From Burkholderiales bacterium PBB6 (GTDB lineage: Bacteria > Pseudomonadota > Gammaproteobacteria > Burkholderiales > Burkholderiaceae_C): 64,000 bases of DNA. Below are positions 48,641-57,282 of this stretch, one piece after another (the first letter of the stretch is position 1; each line of letters starts with the position of its first letter). The position numbers were made by a program, and so were the translations under genes. A model generated the notes under the pieces. The model did no database searches. It was not told where the DNA came from and worked only from the letters and a program-made list of their open reading frames with translations. The stretch is taken from assembly GCA_002255925.1 (NCBI GenBank), contig NKIH01000006.1, positions 62,001 through 126,000 on the forward strand, read 5' to 3'.

Positions 48641-49093
48641 ATGCGCGCCATGACGCTGGTTTCTGTGCTTCGACCCCGCCCCGTCCGCGTGCTGCTGGCA
48701 GCGCTGGCGTTGACTATCGCCTCGCTGTTCGGCGTGCCCTGGGGCTTGTACGCCTGGGGGCTGAGCCAGTTCGGAGAGCAGCGCCCTGCACTGCCTGGCC
48801 AACTGCTGAGCACTGAGCAGCAAACCGCACTGTGGCAGCAGATGGGCGCCGATGGTTCGCCCGCCATGGTCATGCTGGACCCGGTGAGCTACGTGATGTC
48901 GGCGGCCAGCCAGAGCCCGCCGCCACCGTCCACCGCCGTCGCCTGGCGGGTGGCCTCCAGCTTCACCCGGCAAACCCTGGGCGCTGAGCATTCGGTGCGG
49001 CTGCACATCGCCAGCACCGCCATGGCCATCTGGTTGACGCGCCACCACACCCTGGCTCAACTGTTGAGCCAGATGGCGGCCACCGCAGCATGA
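48641..49093 (+). CDS. Hypothetical membrane-anchored protein
   Basis: A protein of 150 residues that I do not recognise. One hydrophobic segment near residues 16-42 (VRVLLAALALTIASLFGVPWGLYAWGL) suggests a signal anchor with the rest in the periplasm. That part has a WQQMGADGSPAMVMLDPVSYVM block and a hydrophobic helix near the end. A Met three codons on is an alternative start. It overlaps the VOC gene by 4 bases (ATGA), which supports it as a real gene. Confidence 0.6.
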   Translation: MRAMTLVSVLRPRPVRVLLAALALTIASLFGVPWGLYAWGLSQFGEQRPALPGQLLSTEQQTALWQQMGADGSPAMVMLDPVSYVMSAASQSPPPPSTAVAWRVASSFTRQTLGAEHSVRLHIASTAMAIWLTRHHTLAQLLSQMAATAA

Positions 49094-49485
49094 CGACACC
49101 CGCGCCACACGGCATGGTCATCTACGCCTGCAACAAGGCGCAGATGACGGCCTTCTACCAGCGCACGCTGGGCCTGCAACTGAGCGCGTCGCACGACAGC
49201 CATGATCTGCTGGCCGGGCCTGGTCTGAGTCTGGTCATTCACGCCATTCCCGCGGCCATCGCACAAGAGATCAGCATCACAACCCCGCCCGCCTTGCGGG
49301 AAGACACGGCCATCAAGCCGATGTTCGTGGTGGCTGATCTGGCCATCGTTCGGCGCGAGGCAGAAGCCACGGGCGGCGGCCTGCAACCCGACTCACGCGC
49401 CTGGCAGATGAACGGGCATACGATGCTCGACGGCTGGGACCCGGAAGGCAACATCGTGCAGTTCCAACAAGTTTCCCCCTCCTGA
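49090..49485 (+). CDS. VOC family (glyoxalase/bleomycin-resistance-like) protein
   Basis: Single-domain VOC protein of 131 residues: GMVIYACNKAQMTAFYQRTLGLQLSA at the N-terminus and RAWQMNGHTMLDGWDPEGNIVQFQQV at the C-terminus, the typical beta-alpha-beta ends. The function is unknown; relatives include isomerases, dioxygenases and binding proteins. It overlaps the membrane protein gene by 4 bases. Confidence 0.85.
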   Translation: MTTPAPHGMVIYACNKAQMTAFYQRTLGLQLSASHDSHDLLAGPGLSLVIHAIPAAIAQEISITTPPALREDTAIKPMFVVADLAIVRREAEATGGGLQPDSRAWQMNGHTMLDGWDPEGNIVQFQQVSPS

Positions 49486-49501
49486 AAAGAAAGAAGTTTT
49501 C

Positions 49502-49858
49502 ATGTCGCTGCTTGCACCAATCGTGGTCGGCCTGATCGGCGCCCTGCACGTCTATATCCTCGTGCTGGAGATGTTCATGTGGAACACGCCGCGTGGTCGC
49601 AAAGCCTTCAACCTGACCCCGGAATTCGCCGAGTCCACCAAGGTGCTGGCGGCCAACCAGGGGCTCTACAACGGCTTCCTCGCCGCGGGCCTGTTCTGGG
49701 GCCTGAGCATGGGCCCGGCGGGTCGCCCGGTGCAGGTGTTCTTCCTGCTGTGCGTGCTGGTGGCAGGCCTGTACGGCGCCGCCACGGCCAGCAAGAAGAT
49801 CCTGTTCATCCAGGCCGTGCCCGCCACCCTGGGCCTGGTGCTGGTGGCGCTGTCCTGA
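49502..49858 (+). CDS. DUF1304 family membrane protein
   Basis: Small polytopic membrane protein of 118 residues with about four helices. HVYILVLEMFMWNTPRGRKAFNL, then LAANQGLYNGFLAAGLFWGL, are the DUF1304 signatures. Function is unknown. AAAGAAAGAAG before the ATG may be its ribosome binding site. Same strand as the VOC gene, 16 bases behind it. Confidence 0.9.
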   Translation: MSLLAPIVVGLIGALHVYILVLEMFMWNTPRGRKAFNLTPEFAESTKVLAANQGLYNGFLAAGLFWGLSMGPAGRPVQVFFLLCVLVAGLYGAATASKKILFIQAVPATLGLVLVALS

Positions 49859-49892
49859 ACCGGCCTCGACGACCTCTACGGTCTTTGCGGCC

Positions 49893-51287
49893 TCAAGCCG
49901 CTTCGAGCAGATAAGCCATGTCCCACTGCTGGCGCGGGTCGGCCAGCAGGCGGCGCTCGTCGTGCTCATGCCGCTTGATGGCCACCAAGGCGTCCACCAG
50001 GGCCGAGCCCAGCAAGCCGCGCAAAGCCTCGCTGCCAGCCAGCGCGTTCAGTGCATTCGGCAGGTTCGCCGGCAGGGCCAGCGCGTCTGGCTGCCCGGGC
50101 ACGGGCAAGGCGCCCTCACGCAGGCCCAGCAGGCCCAGGCCCAGCGTGGCTGCCACCGTGAGGTACGGGTTCGCGTCACCGCCGGGCAGGCGGTTTTCAA
50201 TGCGCCGGCTGCTGCCGCCAGACGCCGGGATGCGGAAGGCGAGTGAGCGCGCCTCATGGCCCCAGCTGGCATGCGACGGCGATGCATCACTCAACGCGAT
50301 GCGGTCGAATGCCATGTCGTGCGGGGCGAACAGGGCCATCGCTGCCGGCGCATGGCGCTGCAGGCCGGCGATGAAGTGGTGCAGCGCCGGGCTGTCTTCA
50401 CCGGCGGGGGTGGCAAACACATGCGGCCAGGCGGCATCTGCCGGCCGCTGCACGCTGAAGTGCCAGTGCATGCCGGTGCCCGGCAAATCGAGGAAAGGCT
50501 TGGGGGCAAAGCTGGCCATGAAGCCGTGGCGCAAGGCCACCTCACGCGCCAGCCGCTTGAAGCGCCAGACGGCATCGGCCTGCGCCAGCGGGTCGCCCGG
50601 CGCGAAGTTCACTTCGTATTGCGACAGGGCCGACTCATGCGCGTGGCCGGTCATCGGAATGCCCAGCACTTCGCACACGGCGTAGAGCTCATCAAAGTAC
50701 GCATCAAAGTGGCTGGCCCGCTCCAGGCACAGCACCTCGGTGACGCGTTCGCTGGCGCCGGCATGGCCATAGGGCTGTGCCGCGCCCAGCACCACCTGCC
50801 CGTTGTGTTCGGTGCGCTTGAGCAGGAACATCTCCAGCTCGGGCGCCGCCAGGGCCTGCAAGCCTGCCGCCCGGAACTGGGCCAGCACATGCCGCAGCGC
50901 CGCGCGCGGTGACAGCGCCTGGATCGACATCTCGCCCCCCTGCACCGCCAGTTGCCCCACGGGCTCGCAGATCACCGTGGCTTCACCCGGGCGGCCCGGG
51001 CGTGGTGCCAGGGTGCTCAGGTCAGGCACGAGGCGCACATCGGCGTAGTCCTCGGGCAACAGCGGGCCGAACACGGCGTCGGGCTCGCCAGCGGTCAGGG
51101 TCAGGCCGAACACCACCGAGGGCAACCGGCATCCGGCCATGCCGACGAAGTCAGACGCGGCCACCACCTTGCCACGGGCCAGCGACGTGAAATCGCCAAC
51201 CGCGCATTCCACCCGGCGCGCCGGAACCCGCTCCAACGCGGCACGCAGATCGTCAGTGGAAGGCAGGGGCAACGCGGTTCGGCTCAT
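49893..51287 (-). CDS. Glutamine synthetase family protein (gamma-glutamylpolyamine synthetase-like)
   Basis: Enzyme of the glutamine synthetase fold, 464 residues, of the PuuA/GlnA4-like group that ligates glutamate to amines. GHAHESALSQYEVNFAPGDPLAQADAVWRFKRLAREVALRHGFMASFAPKPFLDLPGTGMHWHFSV carries the catalytic metal and glutamate sites, and SSRRIENRLPGGDANPYLTVAATLGLGLLGL the C-terminal ones. No other polyamine genes are near. The ATG giving MSRTALPLP is chosen; the open frame upstream is not supported. The amine substrate is unknown. Confidence 0.9.
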   Translation of the reverse strand: MSRTALPLPSTDDLRAALERVPARRVECAVGDFTSLARGKVVAASDFVGMAGCRLPSVVFGLTLTAGEPDAVFGPLLPEDYADVRLVPDLSTLAPRPGRPGEATVICEPVGQLAVQGGEMSIQALSPRAALRHVLAQFRAAGLQALAAPELEMFLLKRTEHNGQVVLGAAQPYGHAGASERVTEVLCLERASHFDAYFDELYAVCEVLGIPMTGHAHESALSQYEVNFAPGDPLAQADAVWRFKRLAREVALRHGFMASFAPKPFLDLPGTGMHWHFSVQRPADAAWPHVFATPAGEDSPALHHFIAGLQRHAPAAMALFAPHDMAFDRIALSDASPSHASWGHEARSLAFRIPASGGSSRRIENRLPGGDANPYLTVAATLGLGLLGLREGALPVPGQPDALALPANLPNALNALAGSEALRGLLGSALVDALVAIKRHEHDERRLLADPRQQWDMAYLLEAA

Positions 51288-51538
51288 GAAACTTGCAACA
51301 TCAAGATACGGGCTGACGATGATAGGTGGCGGTGCCCCGTGACTTTGTTGGCATGATGGGGGCCTATGCCGAACTTTTCGATCTTGTCGCTGCCCGCGGC
51401 CGCCACTCTGGCGCCCGCTCTCGCTGCGCAGACGACACGTCGATGCCCGGCAGGCTTCCCGGTGACCAGGGACGCACAGCCCTCCAGCGGCAGCACCTGG
51501 CTGCCCGCCCGCCCAGGTGCCAAAGGCCAGCACGCACG

Positions 51539-53536
51539 ATGATGGACGACCACGAATTCCGCGCCCTGGTGGCGCGCCACGAGCTGGATTGCCGCCACCA
51601 GCCCGAGTTGTTCACCCGCACCACAGCGGCACTGGCCGGCCTGGGCCACGCCGTGATCCTGCTGGTGATGCTGCTGGCAGCCGTCGGCTTCATCTGGACG
51701 CTGACCGGCATGTTCACGCAAGGCTTCCGGCTTTGGCGCCTGTTCCTGCTGGCGGGCTGCGGCTCTTTGTTGTGGTCGATCGGCAGCGCGCTCTGGCTGC
51801 GGCAGTTGCCGCCCGACGGCGTTACCCTGACTCGCGACGACGCCCCGCGCCTGTTCGAGCTGATCGACAAGCTGTGCCGCCGTTGCAGCGCGCCACCGGT
51901 GGACGTGTTGATGGTCGACGCCGAGCTCAATGCCTCGGTGGTGCAACTGCCGCGCCTGGGTGTGCTGGGCTGGCACCGGAACCATCTGGTGCTGGGCCTG
52001 CCCTTGATGATGGCGCTGGACGTGAAGCAGCTGGCCGCCGTCATCGCCCATGAATTTGGCCACCTGCGCGGTGCGCACGGCAAGCTGGGCGCCTGGGTTT
52101 ATCGCACGCGGCGCAGCTGGTGGATGCTGGCCCATTCACGGCACCAGGCCAAGCTGGGCGCCAATGTGGCCGATGCGGCACTGGGCCTGTTCTTCACCTG
52201 GTTCTTCCCGCGCTTCAATGCCCGCGCCTTCGTGCTTTCAAGGCTGCAGGAGGTGGAGGCCGACAACCTCGCGCACCAGACGGTGGGCCGGCGCCACGCC
52301 GCCAGCGGTTTGATCAGCCTGGGCGTGCACAGCCGCTACCTGCAAGAGGTGTTCTGGCCCGACCTGTGGGCCCGCGCACGCCAGCGCAATGCCGTGGTGC
52401 CACGCCCGATGGCCGACATGCGCGTGCTGCTGAAAGACGCCCTGCGCCATGAGCACGCCAGCCGCTGGCTGCGCGAAGCCCTGAAAACCCTGCCCGAAGC
52501 CGGCGACACCCACCCCAGCCTGCGCGACCGGCTGGAGCACGCCGAACAGACACCCGCGCTGCCGCTGCTGCCCGAAGCCAATGCTGCGGATGTGCTGCTG
52601 GGTGACCGCCTGGGCAGCCTGATCGAGACGCTGGACGGGCAATGGCAGGCCCGCCAGGCCGATGCCTGGAAAGAAGCCCACGACGCCCACGACCGCGCCG
52701 AGCGGCTGTTGGTGGAGCTGGCTGAAAGCGACACCCCGCAGCAGCGCCTGCAGCTGGACGAGTTGCTGCTCTGGGCACGCACCGCCTGGCAGGTGGAAGA
52801 AGCGGCCGCCGCCCGTGCACCCCTGCGCGCCGCCATTGGCCGCCACCGCGAGCCCCATGAAGCGCGATATCTGCTCGCCCTGGCCTTGCTGGATGCAGCC
52901 AGCCCGATCGTCTCGCGCAGCATGGCCCCGCAGGAAAGCGAAGAGCTGCTGGAGGCCATCGAGCTGTTGAAAGGCCTGACTTTCGACACGGTGGATACCG
53001 GCGGCTACGGCGCCAGCATCAGCGACCCGCACTGGGCCTTGCCCGCAGCGCGGCAGCTGGAAAGCGTGCTGGAGCAGCGCGAGGCGTTCGAGCAACTCAA
53101 GCCGGTGCGTGAACGCCTGCGCAAGCTGGAGCAAGAAGCCCGGGAAGCCCGCGAGGAGCTGGAAGATTTCGACAGCCCGCAAACCCTGGCGGCGGCCCGC
53201 GTCAGCCCCCGGGTGCTGCGAGAAACCCTGCACCTGATGAAACAGGACGTGGCCATCGGCCGCGCCTGGCTGCTGCGCAAGACCAGCCCGGCCGCACGCG
53301 GCTGGAGCCTTTACCTGCTGGTGATCGAGCGCTCAGGCAGCCTGCGCCAGCCAGACGTGAATACCTGGTGGGAAACGCTGCGAGACCGCGTCCCGCTGCC
53401 CTTCCCGTTCATGGTGATTGACCTGTCGCACCCCTTCTGGGCGGACCAGGCCCGCGTCGATCTGGTGCAGCAGTTCCGCGAGGCTTCCAGCGGGCTGATC
53501 TACACCGCGTCCGAGCAGCTCAAAGACCAGCTTTGA
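51539..53536 (+). CDS. M48 family metallopeptidase with large C-terminal extension
   Basis: A protein of 665 residues. Two hydrophobic segments (about 35-60 and 65-90) anchor it. The peptidase domain follows, with HEFGH at 171-175 and the third Glu probably in LQEVEADNLAHQ. The remaining about 400 residues hold long, helical, Glu/Arg-rich parts with coiled-coil character (EQLKPVRERLRKLEQEAREAREELEDF) and a C-terminal block with no domain I recognise. Two adjacent ATG codons could start it; longer in-frame starts add an implausible Arg-rich leader. It overlaps the convergent patatin gene by 17 bases. Confidence 0.88.
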   Translation: MMDDHEFRALVARHELDCRHQPELFTRTTAALAGLGHAVILLVMLLAAVGFIWTLTGMFTQGFRLWRLFLLAGCGSLLWSIGSALWLRQLPPDGVTLTRDDAPRLFELIDKLCRRCSAPPVDVLMVDAELNASVVQLPRLGVLGWHRNHLVLGLPLMMALDVKQLAAVIAHEFGHLRGAHGKLGAWVYRTRRSWWMLAHSRHQAKLGANVADAALGLFFTWFFPRFNARAFVLSRLQEVEADNLAHQTVGRRHAASGLISLGVHSRYLQEVFWPDLWARARQRNAVVPRPMADMRVLLKDALRHEHASRWLREALKTLPEAGDTHPSLRDRLEHAEQTPALPLLPEANAADVLLGDRLGSLIETLDGQWQARQADAWKEAHDAHDRAERLLVELAESDTPQQRLQLDELLLWARTAWQVEEAAAARAPLRAAIGRHREPHEARYLLALALLDAASPIVSRSMAPQESEELLEAIELLKGLTFDTVDTGGYGASISDPHWALPAARQLESVLEQREAFEQLKPVRERLRKLEQEAREAREELEDFDSPQTLAAARVSPRVLRETLHLMKQDVAIGRAWLLRKTSPAARGWSLYLLVIERSGSLRQPDVNTWWETLRDRVPLPFPFMVIDLSHPFWADQARVDLVQQFREASSGLIYTASEQLKDQL

Positions 53537-54488
53537 GCTTGCGCGGCGCTTCCAGCCGCTTGCGGATCTCGGGCAGTGCACGCTGCGTGGCTTCATAGCC
53601 GGCCTGGATCATTTCCCGGCGCGCGCTGAAATCGCTGCTCGACCATGCGCCCGTGTCAGGCCGGATGACCATGTCCGCGTTCGCTGCGTCCTGATCGGCC
53701 AGCGCCCGGCCCATGATCTCGAACGACTGCAGCACCACCTCGTACAAACCGTTCAGGTCGTGGCGCTTGGGGCGGGCGGCAATGTCCACCGCCAGCACCA
53801 TGTCAGCACCCTGCTGCCTTGCCACGCGGGCCGGCAACGGAGCCACCAGGCCGCCATCCACCAGCTCACGCCCGTTCACCTCGGTGGGCACGAATACACC
53901 CGGAATGCTGCAGGAGGCCCGCACCGCTTCACCGGCCGGGCCTTGACGCAGCAGCACCATCTCGCCGGTTTTCAGATCGGTGCTGACGGCCACGAAGCGC
54001 GTCTTGAACTGCTCCAGCCGCGCGCCCTTGACGAGGTCATTGACGACCCGGGCCAACGCTTCACCGGCCAGCATGCCGCGCTTGCCGGCGCTGGCGAAGT
54101 CGGCGATCTCGACATCCTTGATGCGCAGCGCCACTTCCTCGATTTGCCACGGCGACAAACCCGATGCATACAGCGCACCGATGAGGGCGCCGGCGCTGGT
54201 GCCCACCACCACATCCGGCCGCAGCCCGGCTTGATCCAGCGACTTCAGCACCCCGATGTGGGCGAAGCCGCGGGCGGAGCCACCGCCCAGGGCCAGCGCC
54301 CAGCGTGGCTTGGCGACAGATGCGCCCTGGCCTGCCGCCGCTGGTGCGGGCGCAGGTGCGGCGGTGGAGGTCGTGGCCGGTGCAGGCGCGGCCACCGCTG
54401 CGCCACCCAGCACAGCCAGGCCCAGGCCGGTGCCCGCCTGCTGCATCCAGGCTCGGCGCGACGAGCGGGGGAGCATATCGCCGCTCAT
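53520..54488 (-). CDS. Patatin-like phospholipase (RssA-type), exported
   Basis: Patatin-family serine hydrolase of 322 residues. The oxyanion motif GGGSARG is at 68-74, the nucleophile Ser98 in GTSAG, and the catalytic Asp in LVDGGLVAPLP. The N-terminus has SRRAWMQQAG followed by a hydrophobic stretch and AVAAPAP, which looks like a twin-arginine signal, though not an ideal one, so it may act in the periplasm. It overlaps the OmpA-like gene before it by 4 bases. Confidence 0.9.
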   Translation of the reverse strand: MSGDMLPRSSRRAWMQQAGTGLGLAVLGGAAVAAPAPATTSTAAPAPAPAAAGQGASVAKPRWALALGGGSARGFAHIGVLKSLDQAGLRPDVVVGTSAGALIGALYASGLSPWQIEEVALRIKDVEIADFASAGKRGMLAGEALARVVNDLVKGARLEQFKTRFVAVSTDLKTGEMVLLRQGPAGEAVRASCSIPGVFVPTEVNGRELVDGGLVAPLPARVARQQGADMVLAVDIAARPKRHDLNGLYEVVLQSFEIMGRALADQDAANADMVIRPDTGAWSSSDFSARREMIQAGYEATQRALPEIRKRLEAPRKLKAGL

Positions 54489-55114
54489 GGTGCGGCGCTC
54501 GCGACCGGCTTCACCAAACCTTGGTCGATCAAGCCCTTCAGCCGGCCCCAGGCCGATTCAAACGCATTCGCCGGCTCGCCCTGTGTCAGGTTGGCGATCT
54601 GTTCGTCCAGCACGATCAGCTCAACCCGGCGGTTCAGGCGCTTGCCGTCTTCCGTCGAGTTCGAAGCCAGCGGGCGGTTGAACGAGAAGCCGGCCGACTG
54701 CAGGCGCGCCTCAGGCACACCGCGGCTCACCAGCGCCGCCGACACGGCGCGCGCACGGGCCAGCGACAACTGCTCGTTCAGGTTGGGCGCGCCATCGGCA
54801 TCGGTATGGCCCTCCACGGCCACACGCTTGTCGGTCTTGCTGGTCAACAGCTTGGCCACGCGGTCCAGGTAGGGTCCGGCCTCCTTCAGGTTGAAGCTGG
54901 CTTGCCCCACATCGAACAGCACGCTGCTGGGCAGCACGATCTGCACACCGCGCTCAGTCTGGTCGATCGCCAGCACAGGGCCACGCCATACGGCCGGCAC
55001 CACAGGTGCCGGTGCAGGGCTGCTGCACGCCACCAGGCTGGCTGCCGCAACGGCCAGGCAGACAGGCAGAGCGATGGAACGAACGAGCGCCTTGGCGCGG
55101 AATTGAATGGACAT
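54485..55114 (-). CDS. OmpA family lipoprotein
   Basis: Outer-membrane lipoprotein of 209 residues. The signal peptide ends in the lipobox LVAC with Cys30. The C-terminal half is an OmpA-like peptidoglycan-binding domain (VLFDVGQASFNLKEAGPYLDRVAKLL and VEGHTDADGAPNLNEQLSLARARAVSAALVSRGV, ending KRLNRRVELIVL). It likely tethers the outer membrane to the wall. It is co-translated with the patatin-like gene. Confidence 0.93.
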   Translation of the reverse strand: MSIQFRAKALVRSIALPVCLAVAAASLVACSSPAPAPVVPAVWRGPVLAIDQTERGVQIVLPSSVLFDVGQASFNLKEAGPYLDRVAKLLTSKTDKRVAVEGHTDADGAPNLNEQLSLARARAVSAALVSRGVPEARLQSAGFSFNRPLASNSTEDGKRLNRRVELIVLDEQIANLTQGEPANAFESAWGRLKGLIDQGLVKPVASAAP

Positions 55115-55298
55115 GGCGAACGATGACTGCAAGTCGTTAATGTGAACGGGCGGCGCGATGCTAGCCATGACCTGCAAGCAGATGTATTGCTCCCGGACGC
55201 CAATGTGCGGTGCGGCACGGCGTCTGTCTGCAATGTTGCAGAGGCGCATCGAAGACCTGCACAGGCACACGGTTTACCCGGCCACCTAAAATCAGCGT

Positions 55299-56186
55299 GT
55301 GCACCTTCTCAACGCTGACCTGCACTGCCACTCGACCCGCTCGGACGGCAGTCTCTCCCCCACCGAACTGGCCCACCGCGCACACGCGGGCGGTGTCCGA
55401 CTGTGGTCTCTGACCGATCACGATGAACTGGGTGGGCAAGCCGAGGCCCGTGCCGCCGCCCAGGCGCTGGGCATGGCTTATGTCACGGGTGTGGAAATGT
55501 CGGTGACCTTCGCCGGCGAAACCGTGCACATCCTCGGCTTCGATTTCGACGAACAACACCCTGCCCTGGTGGCCGGCCTGGCCGCGCTGCGGGCCGGCCG
55601 CACCCAGCGCGCCATCGACATGGGCGCCAGCCTGGCCCAGGCCGGCATCCCGGGCGCCTACGAAGGCGCGGTGGCCTACGCCGCCAATCCCGAACTGGTG
55701 TCGCGCACCCACTTCGCGCGCTTCCTGGTGGACAACGGCCACTGCGCCAGCATCCACGAGGTGTTCCAGCGCTTCCTGAAGGAAGGCAAACCAGGCTTCG
55801 TGCCGCACCGCTGGGCGGGCCTCGGTGAAGCGATGGGCTGGATCCGCGCAGCAGGCGGCGTGACCGTGATCGCCCATCCGGCCCGCTACAAGTTCACGCC
55901 CACCGAAGAGATGGCCTTGTTCGAAGACTTCACCGGCCACGGCGGCACCGGCGTGGAAGTGACCTGCGGCAGCCATTTCCCGGATGAAGTCACCCGCTAC
56001 GCCAAGATGGCCGGCGAGTACGGCCTGCTGGCCTCACGCGGCAGCGACTTCCACGCACCGGGCGAAAGCCGGGTTGAACTGGGCGGCCTGCCCGACCTGC
56101 CCGGCGCCGCCAACCCAGTGTGGACGCTCTGGGCATCGCGGCTGACGTCGATGGGGCTCTCGGACAGCTCGGCCTTGGCCGTCTGA
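55299..56186 (+). CDS. PHP domain phosphoesterase (RNase AM/YciV-like)
   Basis: PHP-family metal phosphoesterase of 295 residues, of the YciV/TrpH group that acts on 3',5'-nucleoside bisphosphates and on 5' ends of short RNAs. Metal motifs are NADLHCHSTRSDGS, LTDHDELGG, GVEMSVTF, VIAHPARY and RGSDFHAPGES. The start is a GTG giving MHLLNADLHCH. It is divergent from the OmpA lipoprotein gene and 69 bases before the YciO/Sua5-type gene, a pairing common in proteobacteria. Confidence 0.92.
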   Translation: MHLLNADLHCHSTRSDGSLSPTELAHRAHAGGVRLWSLTDHDELGGQAEARAAAQALGMAYVTGVEMSVTFAGETVHILGFDFDEQHPALVAGLAALRAGRTQRAIDMGASLAQAGIPGAYEGAVAYAANPELVSRTHFARFLVDNGHCASIHEVFQRFLKEGKPGFVPHRWAGLGEAMGWIRAAGGVTVIAHPARYKFTPTEEMALFEDFTGHGGTGVEVTCGSHFPDEVTRYAKMAGEYGLLASRGSDFHAPGESRVELGGLPDLPGAANPVWTLWASRLTSMGLSDSSALAV

Positions 56187-56255
56187 CCACGCAAGCCCAC
56201 AGGCAACCATGACGCCGCGCAGTGCGCCCCTCGATCGCGCTGCGACAATGCACCC

Positions 56256-56879
56256 ATGGCCCAGTTCTTCGATGTTCACCCCGACAACCCCCAAGCCCGC
56301 CTGCTGAAGCAGGCCGCGCAGATCCTGCATGCCGGCGGCGTGGTGGCCGTGCCCACCGATTCCAGCTATGCGCTGGTCTGCCACCTCGATGACAAGAACG
56401 CTGCCGAGCGGCTGCGCAAGATCCGTCAGGTGGACGACAAGCACCACCTGACGCTGCTCTGCCGCGACCTGTCGGAGCTGGCCAATTACGCCCGCGTCGA
56501 CAACCGGCAGTTCCGGCTGCTGAAGCTGGGCACGCCGGGGCCGTTCACCTTCATCCTCGAAGCCACCAAGGAAGTGCCGCGGCGGCTGTCGCACCCGTCC
56601 AGGCGCACCATCGGCCTTCGGGTGCCTGAACACCGCGTCTTGCAGGCCTTGCTGGAGGAACTGGGGCAGCCACTGCTGGCCACCACGCTGATTCCGCCGG
56701 GCGAGACCGAGGCCTTGAACGATGCCGACGAGATCCGGGAGCAGTTCGAGAAGCAGCTGCAGGCCATCGTGGCGGCAGGCGCCTGCCCCTTGCAGCCCAC
56801 CACCGTCATCGACCTGACGGACGATGACCCGGTGGTGGTGCGAGAAGGCCGGGGAGACCCGGCCCTGCTGGGCCTCTGA
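56256..56879 (+). CDS. YciO/Sua5 family L-threonylcarbamoyladenylate synthase-like protein
   Basis: Protein of the YrdC/Sua5 fold, 207 residues. The region GGVVAVPTDSSYALVCHLDDKNAAERLRKIRQVDDKHHLTLLCRDLSEL and PGPFTFILEATKEVPRRL match the YciO branch. True TsaC makes threonylcarbamoyl-AMP for tRNA t6A; the YciO branch has a less certain role. It follows the PHP gene on the same strand. Confidence 0.9.
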   Translation: MAQFFDVHPDNPQARLLKQAAQILHAGGVVAVPTDSSYALVCHLDDKNAAERLRKIRQVDDKHHLTLLCRDLSELANYARVDNRQFRLLKLGTPGPFTFILEATKEVPRRLSHPSRRTIGLRVPEHRVLQALLEELGQPLLATTLIPPGETEALNDADEIREQFEKQLQAIVAAGACPLQPTTVIDLTDDDPVVVREGRGDPALLGL

Positions 56880-56936
56880 AGGCCCGGTGAACTCCGCCTC
56901 AGCCTTGGCGGTTGAGGCAGGGGTTCAAGCTGCGCT

Positions 56937-57281
56937 TCACAGCGCGGCGGTCACCACGATTTCGACCTTCCACTCCGGCTTGGCCAGGGCGGCTTGCACC
57001 GTGGCGCGCGGCGGCGTGTGGCCGGCCACGACCCAGGTGTCCCATACCGCGTTCATGCCGGGGAATTCGGCGATGTCGGCGATGAAGATCTGGGCGCGCA
57101 GGATCTTGGTCTTGTCGGTGCCGGCCTGGGCCAGCAGCTTGTCGATGGCGCCGAGCACCTGGCGGGTCTGGCCGCCGATGTCCTGGGAGCCGTCTTCAGC
57201 CACCTGGCCTGCCAGGTAGACCACGCCGTTGTGCACGGCCATTTCGGACATGCGGGCGCCGACTTCGTAACGTTGAACCAT
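56937..57281 (-). CDS. RidA family (YjgF/YER057c) protein
   Basis: Small enamine/imine deaminase-family protein of 114 residues. VGARMSEMAVHNGVVYLAGQVAED, RQVLGAIDKLLAQAGTDKTKILRAQIFIADI and the C-terminal ARATVQAALAKPEWKVEIVVTA-like end fit the family, including the conserved Arg and Glu region. It starts one base after the plsY stop, so the two are co-translated. Confidence 0.92.
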   Translation of the reverse strand: MVQRYEVGARMSEMAVHNGVVYLAGQVAEDGSQDIGGQTRQVLGAIDKLLAQAGTDKTKILRAQIFIADIAEFPGMNAVWDTWVVAGHTPPRATVQAALAKPEWKVEIVVTAAL

Positions 57282-57282
57282 G

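Noticed and set aside
46979-49858. Integron cassette array
   Set aside because: The row of small acetyltransferase genes suggested cassettes, but I find no attC-type inverted repeats between the genes, no integrase, and the spacers differ in length and sequence.
51326-51538. N-terminal extension of the second M48 peptidase
   Set aside because: The upstream in-frame part is Arg-rich and low in family character; the paired ATG codons before DDHEFRALV are better starts.
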